Assembly: GCF_040438925.1 (NCBI RefSeq)
Contig: NZ_CP159258.1
Location: forward strand, 634,001-698,000
Direction: 5' to 3'
DNA from: Pseudomonas sp. MYb327
Lineage (GTDB): Bacteria; Pseudomonadota; Gammaproteobacteria; Pseudomonadales; Pseudomonadaceae
Length of the DNA: 64,000 bases
The notes beneath the pieces were generated by a model. It saw only the letters and a list, made by a program, of their open reading frames with translations, was not told the DNA's origin and made no database searches. Positions 44,105-53,334 of the stretch are shown here, piece after piece (the first letter of the stretch is position 1; every line of letters begins with the position of its first letter). The translations under genes were made by a program, and so were the position numbers.

Positions 44105-47020
44105 ATGCAAGGCAAGTACAGTTCTGAACACACGTTGCCACTCAACGAGCTGTTGACAGTGGTGCTGATTACTCACAATCGACCGGCGTTTTTGCGTCGG
44201 GCGTTGAAGTATTACAACACCTTGCCTTGCAAAGTTCTGGTACTGGACTCCACTCCAGAGCGGCCGGAGGGTGACTTTTCCTCGGTCGATTACCAGCACG
44301 TCCCACAGTTCGCCTACTGGGGCATGCAAGACAAACTCGCTTACGGCGTCGAGCAACTGACCACGCCGTACATGGTGCTGGCGGCCGACGATGACTTCAT
44401 CCTGCACGACGCGCTGTTCGAATCGGTTGGCTTCCTGGAGGCCAATCGCGATTACGCAATGTGTCATGGCTATTGCCTGATGTACCTGGCGCTTGCCGGC
44501 AGCGTGAGCTACTACCGTCGCGACAAGAAAGTCTGCGAAGACTACTCATCCGAGCGGGCGCAGGACCGTGTGCTGGATTACATGCATCAGTACCTGCCGC
44601 CGTTTTATGCGGTCACCCGAACCGACCTGATGAAAAAATGGCATTCGGCACTGCCGCCGGGCACCAGTTTCCAATGGCAGGAAATTGGTCACGTGTATTA
44701 TCTGTTGGCGAGCGCCAAGGCGCGGATTTTGCCGACGGCCTATGTGGTGCGCGAGATCAACTATGGTACTTCCGAGCACAACACCGAGGTGTATCACTCG
44801 CTGACCTACACTGACGCCAAGTCGGTGGCCGAACGCGAAGCCTTTGCCGAGTTCCTGGCCTCGCTGCCAACCGGTATCAATGACCTCGATTTGCAGCAGC
44901 GCAAGGCATTTGCCCTGGAAAGCTTCGAGGCCATGACCGACAGCCTGCAAACCGGTCGGGCACTCGCGGCGGAGTTGATATTCCAGTCCACCTGGAACAA
45001 CGCACTCAAGGTCCCGGAGCGTCGTTTCGGGCCGTTGCAATACGTCGAGATGCCGTTCTACAACCAAGTGTTTTTCGATCGTTTGACTCAGTTCGAATTC
45101 CTGCTGCATACCATGCCGGCCGGTCGTGTACAGCTTCAGGGACTTGAAGGGGTATGGACGCGCCAGGAGCACTTGCTGCGCGCCCGCAACAACGATACGC
45201 CGGAAAGTGTGATCGATCGTTTGTGGCAGGCCCACGACCTCAACGCATTCAATCGCACGGTGAGCGAACGTCTGGTGGCCCAACTGGAGTTGTTGGGTGA
45301 AGACGAAGACGCACAGGCGATGCGTGACTGGATCACGCGTTTAGAGGAGGTGTCAGTCGAGAAGCATCACCCGACTTTCAACAAAATGCTGTCCGGTCGA
45401 CTGCTCCATTGGCTTGAATCTCGCCAGCCCGATGCACAAGTCACCGAGTCGATTGCCCGGCATCTGGCAGCCAATGACGGTGGCCCACAGTTCGGCATCT
45501 TTTTGCTGGACCTGGGCAACGACATCGACAAATTGCAAGTCACCCTCGACAGTCTGCTCGAAGGTCACAGCAAGGCGTTCAAAATCGTGGTCTTCACCAC
45601 CGGTGCTGCACCGGCGGCAACCAATGCGCGAAACACCTTGCACTTTGTCCGCGTCACGCAAGGAAACTTCGTTGAAAAACTCAATCAGAGCGCTCGTCAA
45701 TCGTCTTGCGATTGGCTGCTACTGGCCGAAGCGGGCGATGAGTTCACTGCTGGCGGTCTGTTGCGTGCCAGTCTGGAGCTGTTGTCGGCAACAGATTGCC
45801 GTGCCGTTGCCACGGATGAAATTCAGCGAACCACGGAGGGCGCGCTGGTAGACGTGTTCCGTCCAGGGTTCAACCTTGACCTGTTGCAAAGCCTGCCTGC
45901 CTTGATGGCGCGGCACTGGCTGATTCGTCGGGACGTGTTGATCGAGGCCGGTGGTTACGAGGCCGATTTCAGCAAGGCCCTGGAATTCGATTTGCTGCTG
46001 CGCATCATCGAGCAGGGCGGCCTGAACGGGCTGGCCCACCTCGACGAACCGTTGCTGATTACCCAGGCGCCGATGCTGGAAGAAAACGCCCATGAGCGTC
46101 AGGCGTTGTTGCGCCACCTGGGTAACCGTGGCTACAAGGCCAAGATCACTTCGCCGGTGCCGGGTACCTATCAGATCGACTATCGCCACGACGAGCGTCC
46201 AGCGGTCTCGATCATCGTGCCGGCCGGGGACGATCTGGCCGCCCTGCAACAGTGCCTGCGAAGCGTGCTGTTGCGTACCCGCTACACCCACTATGAAGTG
46301 CTGATCGCGGTCAATCCGAATCAGTCGGCTGACGTCAATGACTGGCTCGGCACCTATCAACATCCGAAGGTCAACATCCTGCGCTCCGATCAGGTCCTGA
46401 GCGAAGCGGCGCTGTACAACTCCGCCATCCTGCAGGCACAGGGTGAGTACCTGGTGCTGCTGGCCCCCGACAGTGAAGTGGTCAACCCGAACTGGCTCGA
46501 GTCGCTGCTCAATCACGCCCAGCGTCCAGAAGTCGGCGTGGTCGGTCCGAAGTTGATCGATCGCGAGGGCAAGGTCACCCAGGCTGGCCTGATCCTTGGC
46601 ATGAACGGCGCGGTCGCTTCGGCGTTCGTCGGTGAAAAACAGGATGCCGAGGGCTACATGCATCGCCTGGTCCTGGAGCAGAACTACTCGGCGGTATCGA
46701 AAGCGTGCCTGATGATCGGCAAGGCGTTGTTCGAAACCTTGGGCGGTCTGGACGCCACCACGTTCGCCGAAGCGTTCAGCGACGTCGATCTGTGCCTCAA
46801 GGCCGGTCAGGCGGGTTACCTCAACGTGTGGACGCCGCTGGTTCGGATCGCTCACAACGGCGAAGTACCCCAGGCGCCACAGGCCCTCGAAGCTCTGCGT
46901 GAAAAATGGGCCGCGGCCTTTGTTCAGGACCAGGCCTATAACGCCAATCTGTCCCTGAACGGCAAGGGTTTTGCCCTGGGTGAAAGCGTTCCGGTGAACT
47001 GGGCGCAGTTGCTCGTGTAA
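44105..47020 (+). CDS. Second large modular glycosyltransferase
   Basis: 971 residues. The N-terminal part, about 1-270, has VVLITHNRPAFLRRAL, VLAADDDFILHDAL and SFQWQEIGHVYYLLASAKAR, as in the TIGR00180-type glycosyltransferase domain. A linker follows. A GT2-like module (about 460-690) has ATDEIQRTTEG and FRPGFNLDLLQS. A last GT2 module (about 695-930) has VSIIVPAGDDLAAL and NHAQRPEVGVVGPKLI. The last two modules match the two middle modules of the glycosyltransferase at 34232. It probably builds the flagellin glycan. ATG follows AGGAGAGGTT. Confidence 0.85.
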   Translation: MQGKYSSEHTLPLNELLTVVLITHNRPAFLRRALKYYNTLPCKVLVLDSTPERPEGDFSSVDYQHVPQFAYWGMQDKLAYGVEQLTTPYMVLAADDDFILHDALFESVGFLEANRDYAMCHGYCLMYLALAGSVSYYRRDKKVCEDYSSERAQDRVLDYMHQYLPPFYAVTRTDLMKKWHSALPPGTSFQWQEIGHVYYLLASAKARILPTAYVVREINYGTSEHNTEVYHSLTYTDAKSVAEREAFAEFLASLPTGINDLDLQQRKAFALESFEAMTDSLQTGRALAAELIFQSTWNNALKVPERRFGPLQYVEMPFYNQVFFDRLTQFEFLLHTMPAGRVQLQGLEGVWTRQEHLLRARNNDTPESVIDRLWQAHDLNAFNRTVSERLVAQLELLGEDEDAQAMRDWITRLEEVSVEKHHPTFNKMLSGRLLHWLESRQPDAQVTESIARHLAANDGGPQFGIFLLDLGNDIDKLQVTLDSLLEGHSKAFKIVVFTTGAAPAATNARNTLHFVRVTQGNFVEKLNQSARQSSCDWLLLAEAGDEFTAGGLLRASLELLSATDCRAVATDEIQRTTEGALVDVFRPGFNLDLLQSLPALMARHWLIRRDVLIEAGGYEADFSKALEFDLLLRIIEQGGLNGLAHLDEPLLITQAPMLEENAHERQALLRHLGNRGYKAKITSPVPGTYQIDYRHDERPAVSIIVPAGDDLAALQQCLRSVLLRTRYTHYEVLIAVNPNQSADVNDWLGTYQHPKVNILRSDQVLSEAALYNSAILQAQGEYLVLLAPDSEVVNPNWLESLLNHAQRPEVGVVGPKLIDREGKVTQAGLILGMNGAVASAFVGEKQDAEGYMHRLVLEQNYSAVSKACLMIGKALFETLGGLDATTFAEAFSDVDLCLKAGQAGYLNVWTPLVRIAHNGEVPQAPQALEALREKWAAAFVQDQAYNANLSLNGKGFALGESVPVNWAQLLV

Positions 47021-47050
47021 GCCTGGCGGACAGGTATGAGGACTCAAGGC

Positions 47051-48052
47051 ATGTTCAACGGTAAATCGATTTTCATCTCGGGCGGCACCGGCTCGTTCGG
47101 GCGTAACTTCATCCGTCGCTTGCTGGAGCAGTACCAACCTAAACGGGTGGTGGTGTTTTCGCGTGATGAGCTCAAGCAATACGAAATGCAGCAAACGTTC
47201 AATGCTCCGTGCATGCGTTACTTCCTCGGCGATGTGCGCGATGCCGATCGTTTGCGTCAGGCCATGCGCGGCATTGATTACGTGGTGCACGCTGCGGCCC
47301 TCAAGCAGGTGCCAGCGGCGGAGTACAACCCCACCGAATGCATTCGCACCAACGTCAACGGTGCGGAAAATATCATCGCCGCCGCCATCGACAACGGTGT
47401 GAAGCAGGTCGTCGCGCTCTCCACCGACAAGGCGGCGAGCCCGATCAACCTGTACGGTGCGACCAAGCTGCTGTCGGACAAATTGTTCGTGGCCGCCAAC
47501 AACATTGCCGGTGAACAGCAAACCCGTTTTGCCGTAGTTCGCTACGGTAACGTTGCCGGCTCGCGAGGCTCGGTGGTGCCGTTCTTCAGCAAGCTGATCC
47601 GTGAAGGGGCGACCGAACTGCCGATCACTGACGAACGCATGACGCGCTTCTGGATCACCCTCGATCACGGTGTGCAATTCGTGCTCGACAGTTTTGCGCG
47701 CATGCACGGCGGTGAAGTGTTCGTGCCGAAGATTCCGTCGATTCGCATTGTCGATCTGGCATTGGGCATGGCCGAGCACCTGCCGCACAAGCAGGTGGGC
47801 ATTCGTCCGGGCGAAAAGCTTCACGAGCTGATGGTGCCGCTGGACGACGCGCGCATGACCCTGGAGTTTGCCGATCACTACACGATCCAGCCGTCGATCC
47901 GCTTCACCAGCGTCGACGTGGATTTCGCCGTGGACAAGTTGGGCGAGCGCGGGCATCCGGTCGGGGAAGACTTCGAGTATCGCTCCGACACCAACCCGCA
48001 CTTCCTGTCGGTGGGCCAGATCGCCGACCTGCACGCGCGGTTGTCGGCATGA
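47051..48052 (+). CDS. pseB: UDP-GlcNAc 4,6-dehydratase (inverting) PseB
   Basis: 333 residues. SDR features are SIFISGGTGSFGRNF, VVHAAALKQVPAAEYNP, the active site ALSTDKAASPINLYGATK and VVRYGNVAGSRGSV. PseB removes water and inverts C5 of UDP-GlcNAc, the first step to pseudaminic acid. I chose ATG 47051, which gives the family opening FNGKSIFISG; an ATG at 47036 would add five residues. It opens the pse operon, with overlap to pseC. Confidence 0.93.
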   Translation: MFNGKSIFISGGTGSFGRNFIRRLLEQYQPKRVVVFSRDELKQYEMQQTFNAPCMRYFLGDVRDADRLRQAMRGIDYVVHAAALKQVPAAEYNPTECIRTNVNGAENIIAAAIDNGVKQVVALSTDKAASPINLYGATKLLSDKLFVAANNIAGEQQTRFAVVRYGNVAGSRGSVVPFFSKLIREGATELPITDERMTRFWITLDHGVQFVLDSFARMHGGEVFVPKIPSIRIVDLALGMAEHLPHKQVGIRPGEKLHELMVPLDDARMTLEFADHYTIQPSIRFTSVDVDFAVDKLGERGHPVGEDFEYRSDTNPHFLSVGQIADLHARLSA

Positions 48053-49206
48053 TTCCCTACGGTCGGCAAAGCCTCGATCAGGCGGACATCGACGCGGTGG
48101 TCGCCGTGTTGCAGTCCGACTGGCTGACCCAGGGGCCGACCATCGAGCGTTTTGAACGGGCGATGGCCGAACGCTGCGAGGCTGATTTTGCCGTCGCGGT
48201 GTGCAACGCCACGGCGGCGTTGCACATTGCTTGCCTGGCGGCCGGGCTCGGGCCGGGTGATCGTCTGTGGACCACGCCAAACACCTTTTTGGCCTCAGCC
48301 AATTGCGGCCGTTATTGCGGGGCCGAGGTGGACTTTGTCGACATCGACCCGCTGACCTGGAACCTCGACGCCGACGCGTTGGCCGCCAGACTGGCGCAAG
48401 CCGAGCTCGACGGCACGCTGCCAAAAGTGCTGGTGGCGGTGGCCTTTTCCGGGCAGAGCTGCGACATGCGCCGGATTGCCGGACTGGCCGAACGTTATGG
48501 TTTCACGGTGATCGAGGATGCGTCCCACGCGATCGGCGCGCGCTACGCCGGACGCCCGGTGGGGTGTGGTGAATTTGCGGCGATGACGGTGTTCAGCTTT
48601 CATCCGGTGAAGATCATCACCAGTGCCGAAGGCGGCATGGTCCTGACCAATTGTCCTGAACTCGCCGAACGCCTGCAGCGCCTGCGCAGCCACGGCATGA
48701 CGCGCGACCCGCAACAGATGACCGAGCCCAGCCACGGCCCCTGGTACCACCAGCAAGTGGAGCTGGGCTTCAATTACCGCATCACCGACTTGCAGGCGGC
48801 CCTCGGTTTGTCGCAGTTGAGCAAGCTTGATGAATTCGTTGGACGTCGGCGTGAGCTGGCGGCACGTTATGAGCGTTTGTTGGCGGACTTGCCGTTGACC
48901 CTGCCCAGTGCTCAGCCCGAGGCGGAGTCGGCGTGGCATCTGTACGTGGTGCGCCTGCAACTTGACCGTATCAAGCTCAGTCATCGGCAAGTGTTCGAAG
49001 GGTTGCGCGCTGCAGGCGTCGGGGTGAACCTGCACTACATTCCCGTGCATTTGCAGCCGTACTATCGCGAACTGGGATTTGCCGAGGGTGACTTCCCGCA
49101 AGCCGAACGCTACTACGCCGAAGCTATCAGTCTGCCGTTGTTTCCATTGCTCAGTGATGAGCAACAGGACTATGTGGTGGAGCAACTGCGACGGTTGACC
49201 GAATAA
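48049..49206 (+). CDS. pseC: UDP-4-amino-4,6-dideoxy-N-acetyl-altrosamine transaminase PseC
   Basis: 385 residues of the DegT/DnrJ/EryC1/StrS aminotransferase family. MIPYGRQSLDQADIDAVVAVL and VAVCNATAALHIACLAAGL are near the N terminus, and the PLP lysine is in VFSFHPVKIITSAEGGM. PseC aminates the 4-keto sugar from PseB using glutamate. The ATG overlaps the pseB stop by 4 bases. Confidence 0.93.
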   Translation: MIPYGRQSLDQADIDAVVAVLQSDWLTQGPTIERFERAMAERCEADFAVAVCNATAALHIACLAAGLGPGDRLWTTPNTFLASANCGRYCGAEVDFVDIDPLTWNLDADALAARLAQAELDGTLPKVLVAVAFSGQSCDMRRIAGLAERYGFTVIEDASHAIGARYAGRPVGCGEFAAMTVFSFHPVKIITSAEGGMVLTNCPELAERLQRLRSHGMTRDPQQMTEPSHGPWYHQQVELGFNYRITDLQAALGLSQLSKLDEFVGRRRELAARYERLLADLPLTLPSAQPEAESAWHLYVVRLQLDRIKLSHRQVFEGLRAAGVGVNLHYIPVHLQPYYRELGFAEGDFPQAERYYAEAISLPLFPLLSDEQQDYVVEQLRRLTE

Positions 49207-49238
49207 TTGCCGCCCTGCGGCGGGATGGAAGTTGGGTA

Positions 49239-49859
49239 ATGCGTGAACTGACCGAGCAGGAAAAATTCTGGCGGGGTGACTTCGGCAACCAATACGTCGA
49301 GCGTAACGTCGGACAACCGCTGGTGGCGGCCAATCTGGCGTTGTTTGCCAAGGCGCTGGCGCGAGCTGGACGGATAGAAAGCGTAGTGGAGCTGGGCACC
49401 AATGCCGGGAACAATTTGCAGGCATTGCATCAACTGCTGCCCCGGTGCGAATTGTTCGGCGTCGAGATCAACGCCAATGCCTGTGCCCAGGCCCAGGCGT
49501 TGGATATAGCGCAGATCTGGCACGGTTCACTCTTTGATTTTCCCCGAGAACGCACCTTCGATCTGACTCTGAGCAAAGGTGTGCTGATCCACCTGGCGCC
49601 GGAATTGCTGCCGGCTGCTTATGCGCAACTGTATGCGTTGAGCGGGCGTTACATATTAATCGCCGAGTACTACAACCCGTCGCCAGTCGAAGTCTCCTAT
49701 CGCGGAAACAGCGGCAAGCTGTTCAAGCGTGATTTTGCCGGTGAAATGCTCGATCGTCATGACGACCTGCAACTGGTCGATTATGGTTTTGGCTACCATC
49801 GCGATCCGCAATTTCCGGTGGACGATATCACTTGGTTTCTTCTGGAAAAACGCCCTTGA
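49239..49859 (+). CDS. Pseudaminic acid biosynthesis-associated methylase
   Basis: 206 residues. A SAM-binding core begins VVELGTNAGNNLQAL and LFGVEINANACAQA, followed by LTLSKGVLIHLAPELL and YYNPSPVEVSYRGN. The opening LTEQEKFWRGDFGNQYVERN is typical of the methylase family that accompanies pse genes (TIGR03587). It may methylate pseudaminic acid or an intermediate. It starts 32 bases after pseC and its TGA overlaps the pseF start. Confidence 0.88.
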   Translation: MRELTEQEKFWRGDFGNQYVERNVGQPLVAANLALFAKALARAGRIESVVELGTNAGNNLQALHQLLPRCELFGVEINANACAQAQALDIAQIWHGSLFDFPRERTFDLTLSKGVLIHLAPELLPAAYAQLYALSGRYILIAEYYNPSPVEVSYRGNSGKLFKRDFAGEMLDRHDDLQLVDYGFGYHRDPQFPVDDITWFLLEKRP

Positions 49860-50563
49860 ACAGCGTCGCAATCATCCCCGCTCGCGGTGGCAGCAAGCGC
49901 ATACCACGCAAGAACCTCAAGCCGTTCGACGGCGTGCCGATGATTGCCCGCTCGATTCAAACGGCCGTCGACTCAGGACTGTTCTCTCAGGTTGTGGTCA
50001 GTACCGACGACGAAGAAATCGCCGAACTGGCGCGCGCGCACGGCGCGCGGGTGCCGTTCATGCGCCCGGCGGTACTGGCCGACGATTTCACCGGAACTGC
50101 CGCAGTGATTGTCCATGCACTGCAAGCCCTGCGCGAGCAAGGCAACCTGTTTGATTACGCCTGCTGCATTTATGCCACTGCGCCGCTGTTGCAAGCGCGC
50201 TTTCTCCGGCAGGGGCTGCAACTGCTGGAACAACATCCGGACAAGTCCTATGCGTTCTCGGTGTGTGACTTTGGTTTTCCCGTACAGCGAGCCCTGACCG
50301 TTGACGAACAGGGCGCCCTGACCGCGCTTTACCCGGAGTTTCGCGACACCCGCTCGCAGGATTTACCGTCGGCGTTTCAGGACGCGGGGCAGTTTTACTG
50401 GGGACGCAGCGGTGCCTGGTCGAGCGGTGAGGTGCTGTATTCACCAATAAGCCTGCCGGTGGTTCTCCCGCGTTTCCTGGTGCAGGACATCGACACGCCT
50501 GAAGACTGGAAACGTGCCGAATACCTCTACGCCGCCCTGAAGGCGGGTGGTGAACTGCAATGA
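49856..50563 (+). CDS. pseF: Pseudaminic acid cytidylyltransferase PseF
   Basis: 235 residues of the CMP-sialic acid synthetase family. AIIPARGGSKRIPRKNLKPF is the nucleotide-binding opening. Others are VVVSTDDEEIAELARAHGA, CIYATAPLL and FVLQDIDTPEDW-like FLVQDIDTPEDWKRAE. It makes CMP-pseudaminic acid, the donor. The likely start is TTG 49856, overlapping the methylase TGA (TTGA); the frame also opens at an ATG 8 codons earlier. The end overlaps pseG by 4 bases. Confidence 0.92.
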   Translation: MNSVAIIPARGGSKRIPRKNLKPFDGVPMIARSIQTAVDSGLFSQVVVSTDDEEIAELARAHGARVPFMRPAVLADDFTGTAAVIVHALQALREQGNLFDYACCIYATAPLLQARFLRQGLQLLEQHPDKSYAFSVCDFGFPVQRALTVDEQGALTALYPEFRDTRSQDLPSAFQDAGQFYWGRSGAWSSGEVLYSPISLPVVLPRFLVQDIDTPEDWKRAEYLYAALKAGGELQ

Positions 50564-52062
50564 GGGTGCTGATCCGTGCCGACGCGTCGCCCACCATTGG
50601 CAGCGGCCACATTGCCCGCTGCCTGACCCTGGCTCGAGTGTTGCGCGAGCAGGGCAGTCACGTCGCCTTCGCCTGTCGTCTGTTGCCGGGGCATCGCCTG
50701 GAGGCGTTGCAGGCCGAAGGCTTCGAAACCTTCGCGCTCGCCGGCTGCTATGACGGTGAAGACCCCCGGCAAGCGATCGAATCCCTGCTGCCGTGGCAGG
50801 CGGACATTGTGGCTATGGGGCAGGCGCTGGAAAGTCATGCGGCGTTCGACTGGATCATCGTCGACCACTACGGCCTCGATCATCACTGGCAGACCGCAGC
50901 CCGCCGTTGGGCATCACGAATCGCGGCGGTGGACGATCTCGCCACCCGCACCTACAGCGTCGATCTGCTGCTTAACCAGAACCTTTCAGGTACAGCAGAG
51001 GCTTACGTGTCGCTGGCGCCCGGTTGCCGGATGTTGCTCGGCCCACGGTTCGCTCTGCTGCGCGAGGAGTTCAGTGGTCCGGCTATAGAGATCAAGCCTC
51101 AGGCCAAGCGGGTGCTGGTGAATTTCGGTGGTTTTGATGCGGCCATGCAGACTTACCACGCGATGCTGGCGCTGGCGGATTTTCATGAGCTGGAAGTTGA
51201 TTTTGTCGCCGGTGCGGATAACCCCGCCTGGACGCAGATGCAGGTCCTGGCGGCGAGTCGTCCGAATTGGCGGTTGCACAGTTTTGTCAGCGACTTTTAC
51301 CGATTGATTAAAGAAGCGGACCTGTTTATCGGTGCTGGTGGCGGTACCAGTTGGGAGCGCGCGGCCCTGGGCCTGCCAACGATTTGTATTGCCGTGTCGA
51401 ATAACCAGCAGGCCAACGCAGACGTGATGGCCGCGATGGGCGCGCATGTTTTCATGGGCGCCCGCGAGCAGGTCAGCATCGAGCAACTGCGTCTGGCTAT
51501 CGGCTTTGTCGCCGCCAATCAAGGCCTGCGTCAGAGCCTGGCGGCACGTTCCCGAGAGTTGGTCGATGGCCGTGGTGCAAGGCGAGTCGCGGCGGCGCTG
51601 TCCGGCGCAGTACTGAACTTGCGTGCGGCGACCCTGGCCGATGCCCAATTGCTGTTTGACGGACGCAATGCTGAGTCGGTACGACGCTGGTCGCTGGAGA
51701 GCGGCGTGATCGATTGGCCTGCGCATCTGAACTGGCTGACCGCAAGCCTGAGTAACGCCAGGCGACTGTTGCTGATCGCTGAGGCCGATGATGGTCCGGT
51801 CGGCGTGTTGCGGTATGACGTGCGCGGCTTTGCCGCCGAAGTATCGATTTATCTGTTCGAAGATCGACTCGGCCTGGGATGGGGCAGGGCGCTGCTGGAG
51901 CGGGGCGAAGCCCTGGTAATGGCTCATTGGCCGCAACTGCAATTGCTCAACGCGACGATAATGCCCGGCAACCAGCCATCGCTGAAGGTTTTTCGCGAAG
52001 CCGGTTTCACCCAGAGTGCTTGCGCGTTCACGCGCGTATTGAAGGATCACAGAAATGACTAG
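50560..52062 (+). CDS. pseG: PseG-PseH fusion: UDP-sugar hydrolase with GNAT acetyltransferase domain
   Basis: 500 residues. The first ~340 are PseG: IRADASPTIGSGHIARCL, VDDLATRTY, LLNQNL and the GT28-like IGAGGGTSWERAALGLPTI. The last ~150 are a GNAT domain: LRAATLADAQLLFDGRNAESV, VSIYLFEDRLGLGWGRALLERGE and NATIMPGNQPSLKVFREAGF. PseH acetylates the 4-amino group and PseG then removes UDP, so consecutive steps are joined in one protein. Elsewhere they are often separate genes. The donor acyl group could be other than acetyl. Confidence 0.9.
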   Translation: MRVLIRADASPTIGSGHIARCLTLARVLREQGSHVAFACRLLPGHRLEALQAEGFETFALAGCYDGEDPRQAIESLLPWQADIVAMGQALESHAAFDWIIVDHYGLDHHWQTAARRWASRIAAVDDLATRTYSVDLLLNQNLSGTAEAYVSLAPGCRMLLGPRFALLREEFSGPAIEIKPQAKRVLVNFGGFDAAMQTYHAMLALADFHELEVDFVAGADNPAWTQMQVLAASRPNWRLHSFVSDFYRLIKEADLFIGAGGGTSWERAALGLPTICIAVSNNQQANADVMAAMGAHVFMGAREQVSIEQLRLAIGFVAANQGLRQSLAARSRELVDGRGARRVAAALSGAVLNLRAATLADAQLLFDGRNAESVRRWSLESGVIDWPAHLNWLTASLSNARRLLLIAEADDGPVGVLRYDVRGFAAEVSIYLFEDRLGLGWGRALLERGEALVMAHWPQLQLLNATIMPGNQPSLKVFREAGFTQSACAFTRVLKDHRND

Positions 52063-53107
52063 CTTCAAGATTGGCGAGCGCCTGATCGGTAACGAAGCGC
52101 CGCCGTTCATCATTGCCGAGATGAGTGGCAACCATAACCAGTCCCTCGACGTGGCGCTGCAGATTGTCGAAGCGGCGGCCAGGGCCGGTGCCCATGCCTT
52201 GAAGCTGCAAACCTACACCGCCGAAACCATGACCCTGGACATGTGCGACGGAGCGTTTTTCATCAAGGACCCCAATAGCCTCTGGAGGGGCTCCTCGTTG
52301 TACGCGCTGTACGAAAAGGCCCATACGCCATGGGAATGGCACGCACCGATTTTTGCCCGGGCCAAAGCGCTGGGCATGCTGGCGTTTTCGACTCCCTTCG
52401 ATGACACCTCCGTGGACTTCCTTGAAAGCCTCGACGTGCCTGCCTACAAAATTGCCAGTTTCGAAAATACCGACTTGCCGCTGATTCGGCGGGTCGCCGC
52501 CACGGGCAAGCCGCTGATTATCTCCACCGGCATGGCCAGCATCGCCGAACTCGACGAAACCGTACGCGCCGCCCGAGAGGCCGGCTGCAAGGAACTGGTG
52601 TTGCTCAAATGCACCAGCACTTACCCGGCGACGCCAGCCAACAGTAACGTGCGAACCATTCCCCATTTGCGCGAAATGTTTGGCTGTGAAGTGGGCTTGT
52701 CTGACCACTCCATGGGCGTCGGGGTTTCCGTTGCAGCGGTGGCGTTGGGCGCCACGGTGGTAGAAAAGCATTTCACCCTCGATCGAGCCGCTGGCGGGGT
52801 AGATGCCAGTTTCTCTCTGGAACCAGCGGAAATGGCCAGCCTGGTTATCGAAACCGAGCGGGCCTGGCAAGCGATGGGGCAGGTGCATTACGGCGTCACC
52901 GAGGCCGAGCGTAAATCTCTGGTGTACCGCCGTTCGCTCTATGTGACTCAGGACATGGTAGCCGGCGAGCCCTTCACAACCGCCAATCTGCGGGCCATTC
53001 GTCCAGGCCTGGGGCTTGCCCCCAAACACGCTGAAACCGTTCTGGGGCAGCGCGCCCGTCAGGCCATCAAGCGCGGAACACCGCTGGATTGGTCGTTGGT
53101 CGAATAA
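52055..53107 (+). CDS. pseI: Pseudaminic acid synthase PseI
   Basis: 350 residues. NeuB domain with FIIAEMSGNHNQSLDVALQIV, HALKLQTYTAETMTLD, KIASFENTDLPLIRR and KHFTLDRAAGGVDASFSLEP, then a C-terminal SAF/antifreeze-like domain (about 285-345) with FTTANLRAIRPGLGLAP. It condenses the 6-deoxy-AltdiNAc product with phosphoenolpyruvate to form pseudaminic acid. It overlaps pseG by 8 bases and is the last pse gene. Confidence 0.95.
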   Translation: MTSFKIGERLIGNEAPPFIIAEMSGNHNQSLDVALQIVEAAARAGAHALKLQTYTAETMTLDMCDGAFFIKDPNSLWRGSSLYALYEKAHTPWEWHAPIFARAKALGMLAFSTPFDDTSVDFLESLDVPAYKIASFENTDLPLIRRVAATGKPLIISTGMASIAELDETVRAAREAGCKELVLLKCTSTYPATPANSNVRTIPHLREMFGCEVGLSDHSMGVGVSVAAVALGATVVEKHFTLDRAAGGVDASFSLEPAEMASLVIETERAWQAMGQVHYGVTEAERKSLVYRRSLYVTQDMVAGEPFTTANLRAIRPGLGLAPKHAETVLGQRARQAIKRGTPLDWSLVE

Positions 53108-53182
53108 CCTGTCGCAGGGCTGATTCAGCAAAATAGCGTGACCTGCGAGTCATAACGCGCATCTTCACTGTATTGTATTAAT

Positions 53183-53238
53183 CGGGAAGTTGGCGCCTGA
53201 GGCCTGTCTGGCTCAGTGATGGCCTTTTATTCTTCCCG
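53183..53238 (+). terminator. Nested hairpin between pseI and the synthase gene
   Basis: CGGGAAG (53183-53189) pairs with CTTCCCG (53232-53238), and AGGCC (53200-53204) with GGCCT (53221-53225), which is followed by TTTATT. It could end the pse transcript or be a leader structure of the next gene. The two stems may compete. Confidence 0.45.
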
Positions 53239-53334
53239 TTGTCGCCGCCTCGGGGTGACGTTTTCTCTGTTTGTCGGCGCCCCTCGATTCCTTGCGAGCG
53301 GTGGTATTGGGCTGTTTATTATTGGGAAGCCGTA

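Noticed and set aside
45719..48424. 901-codon open frame on the minus strand
   Set aside because: It runs opposite the second large glycosyltransferase, pseB and pseC, all of which have strong motifs. The length reflects third-position GC bias.
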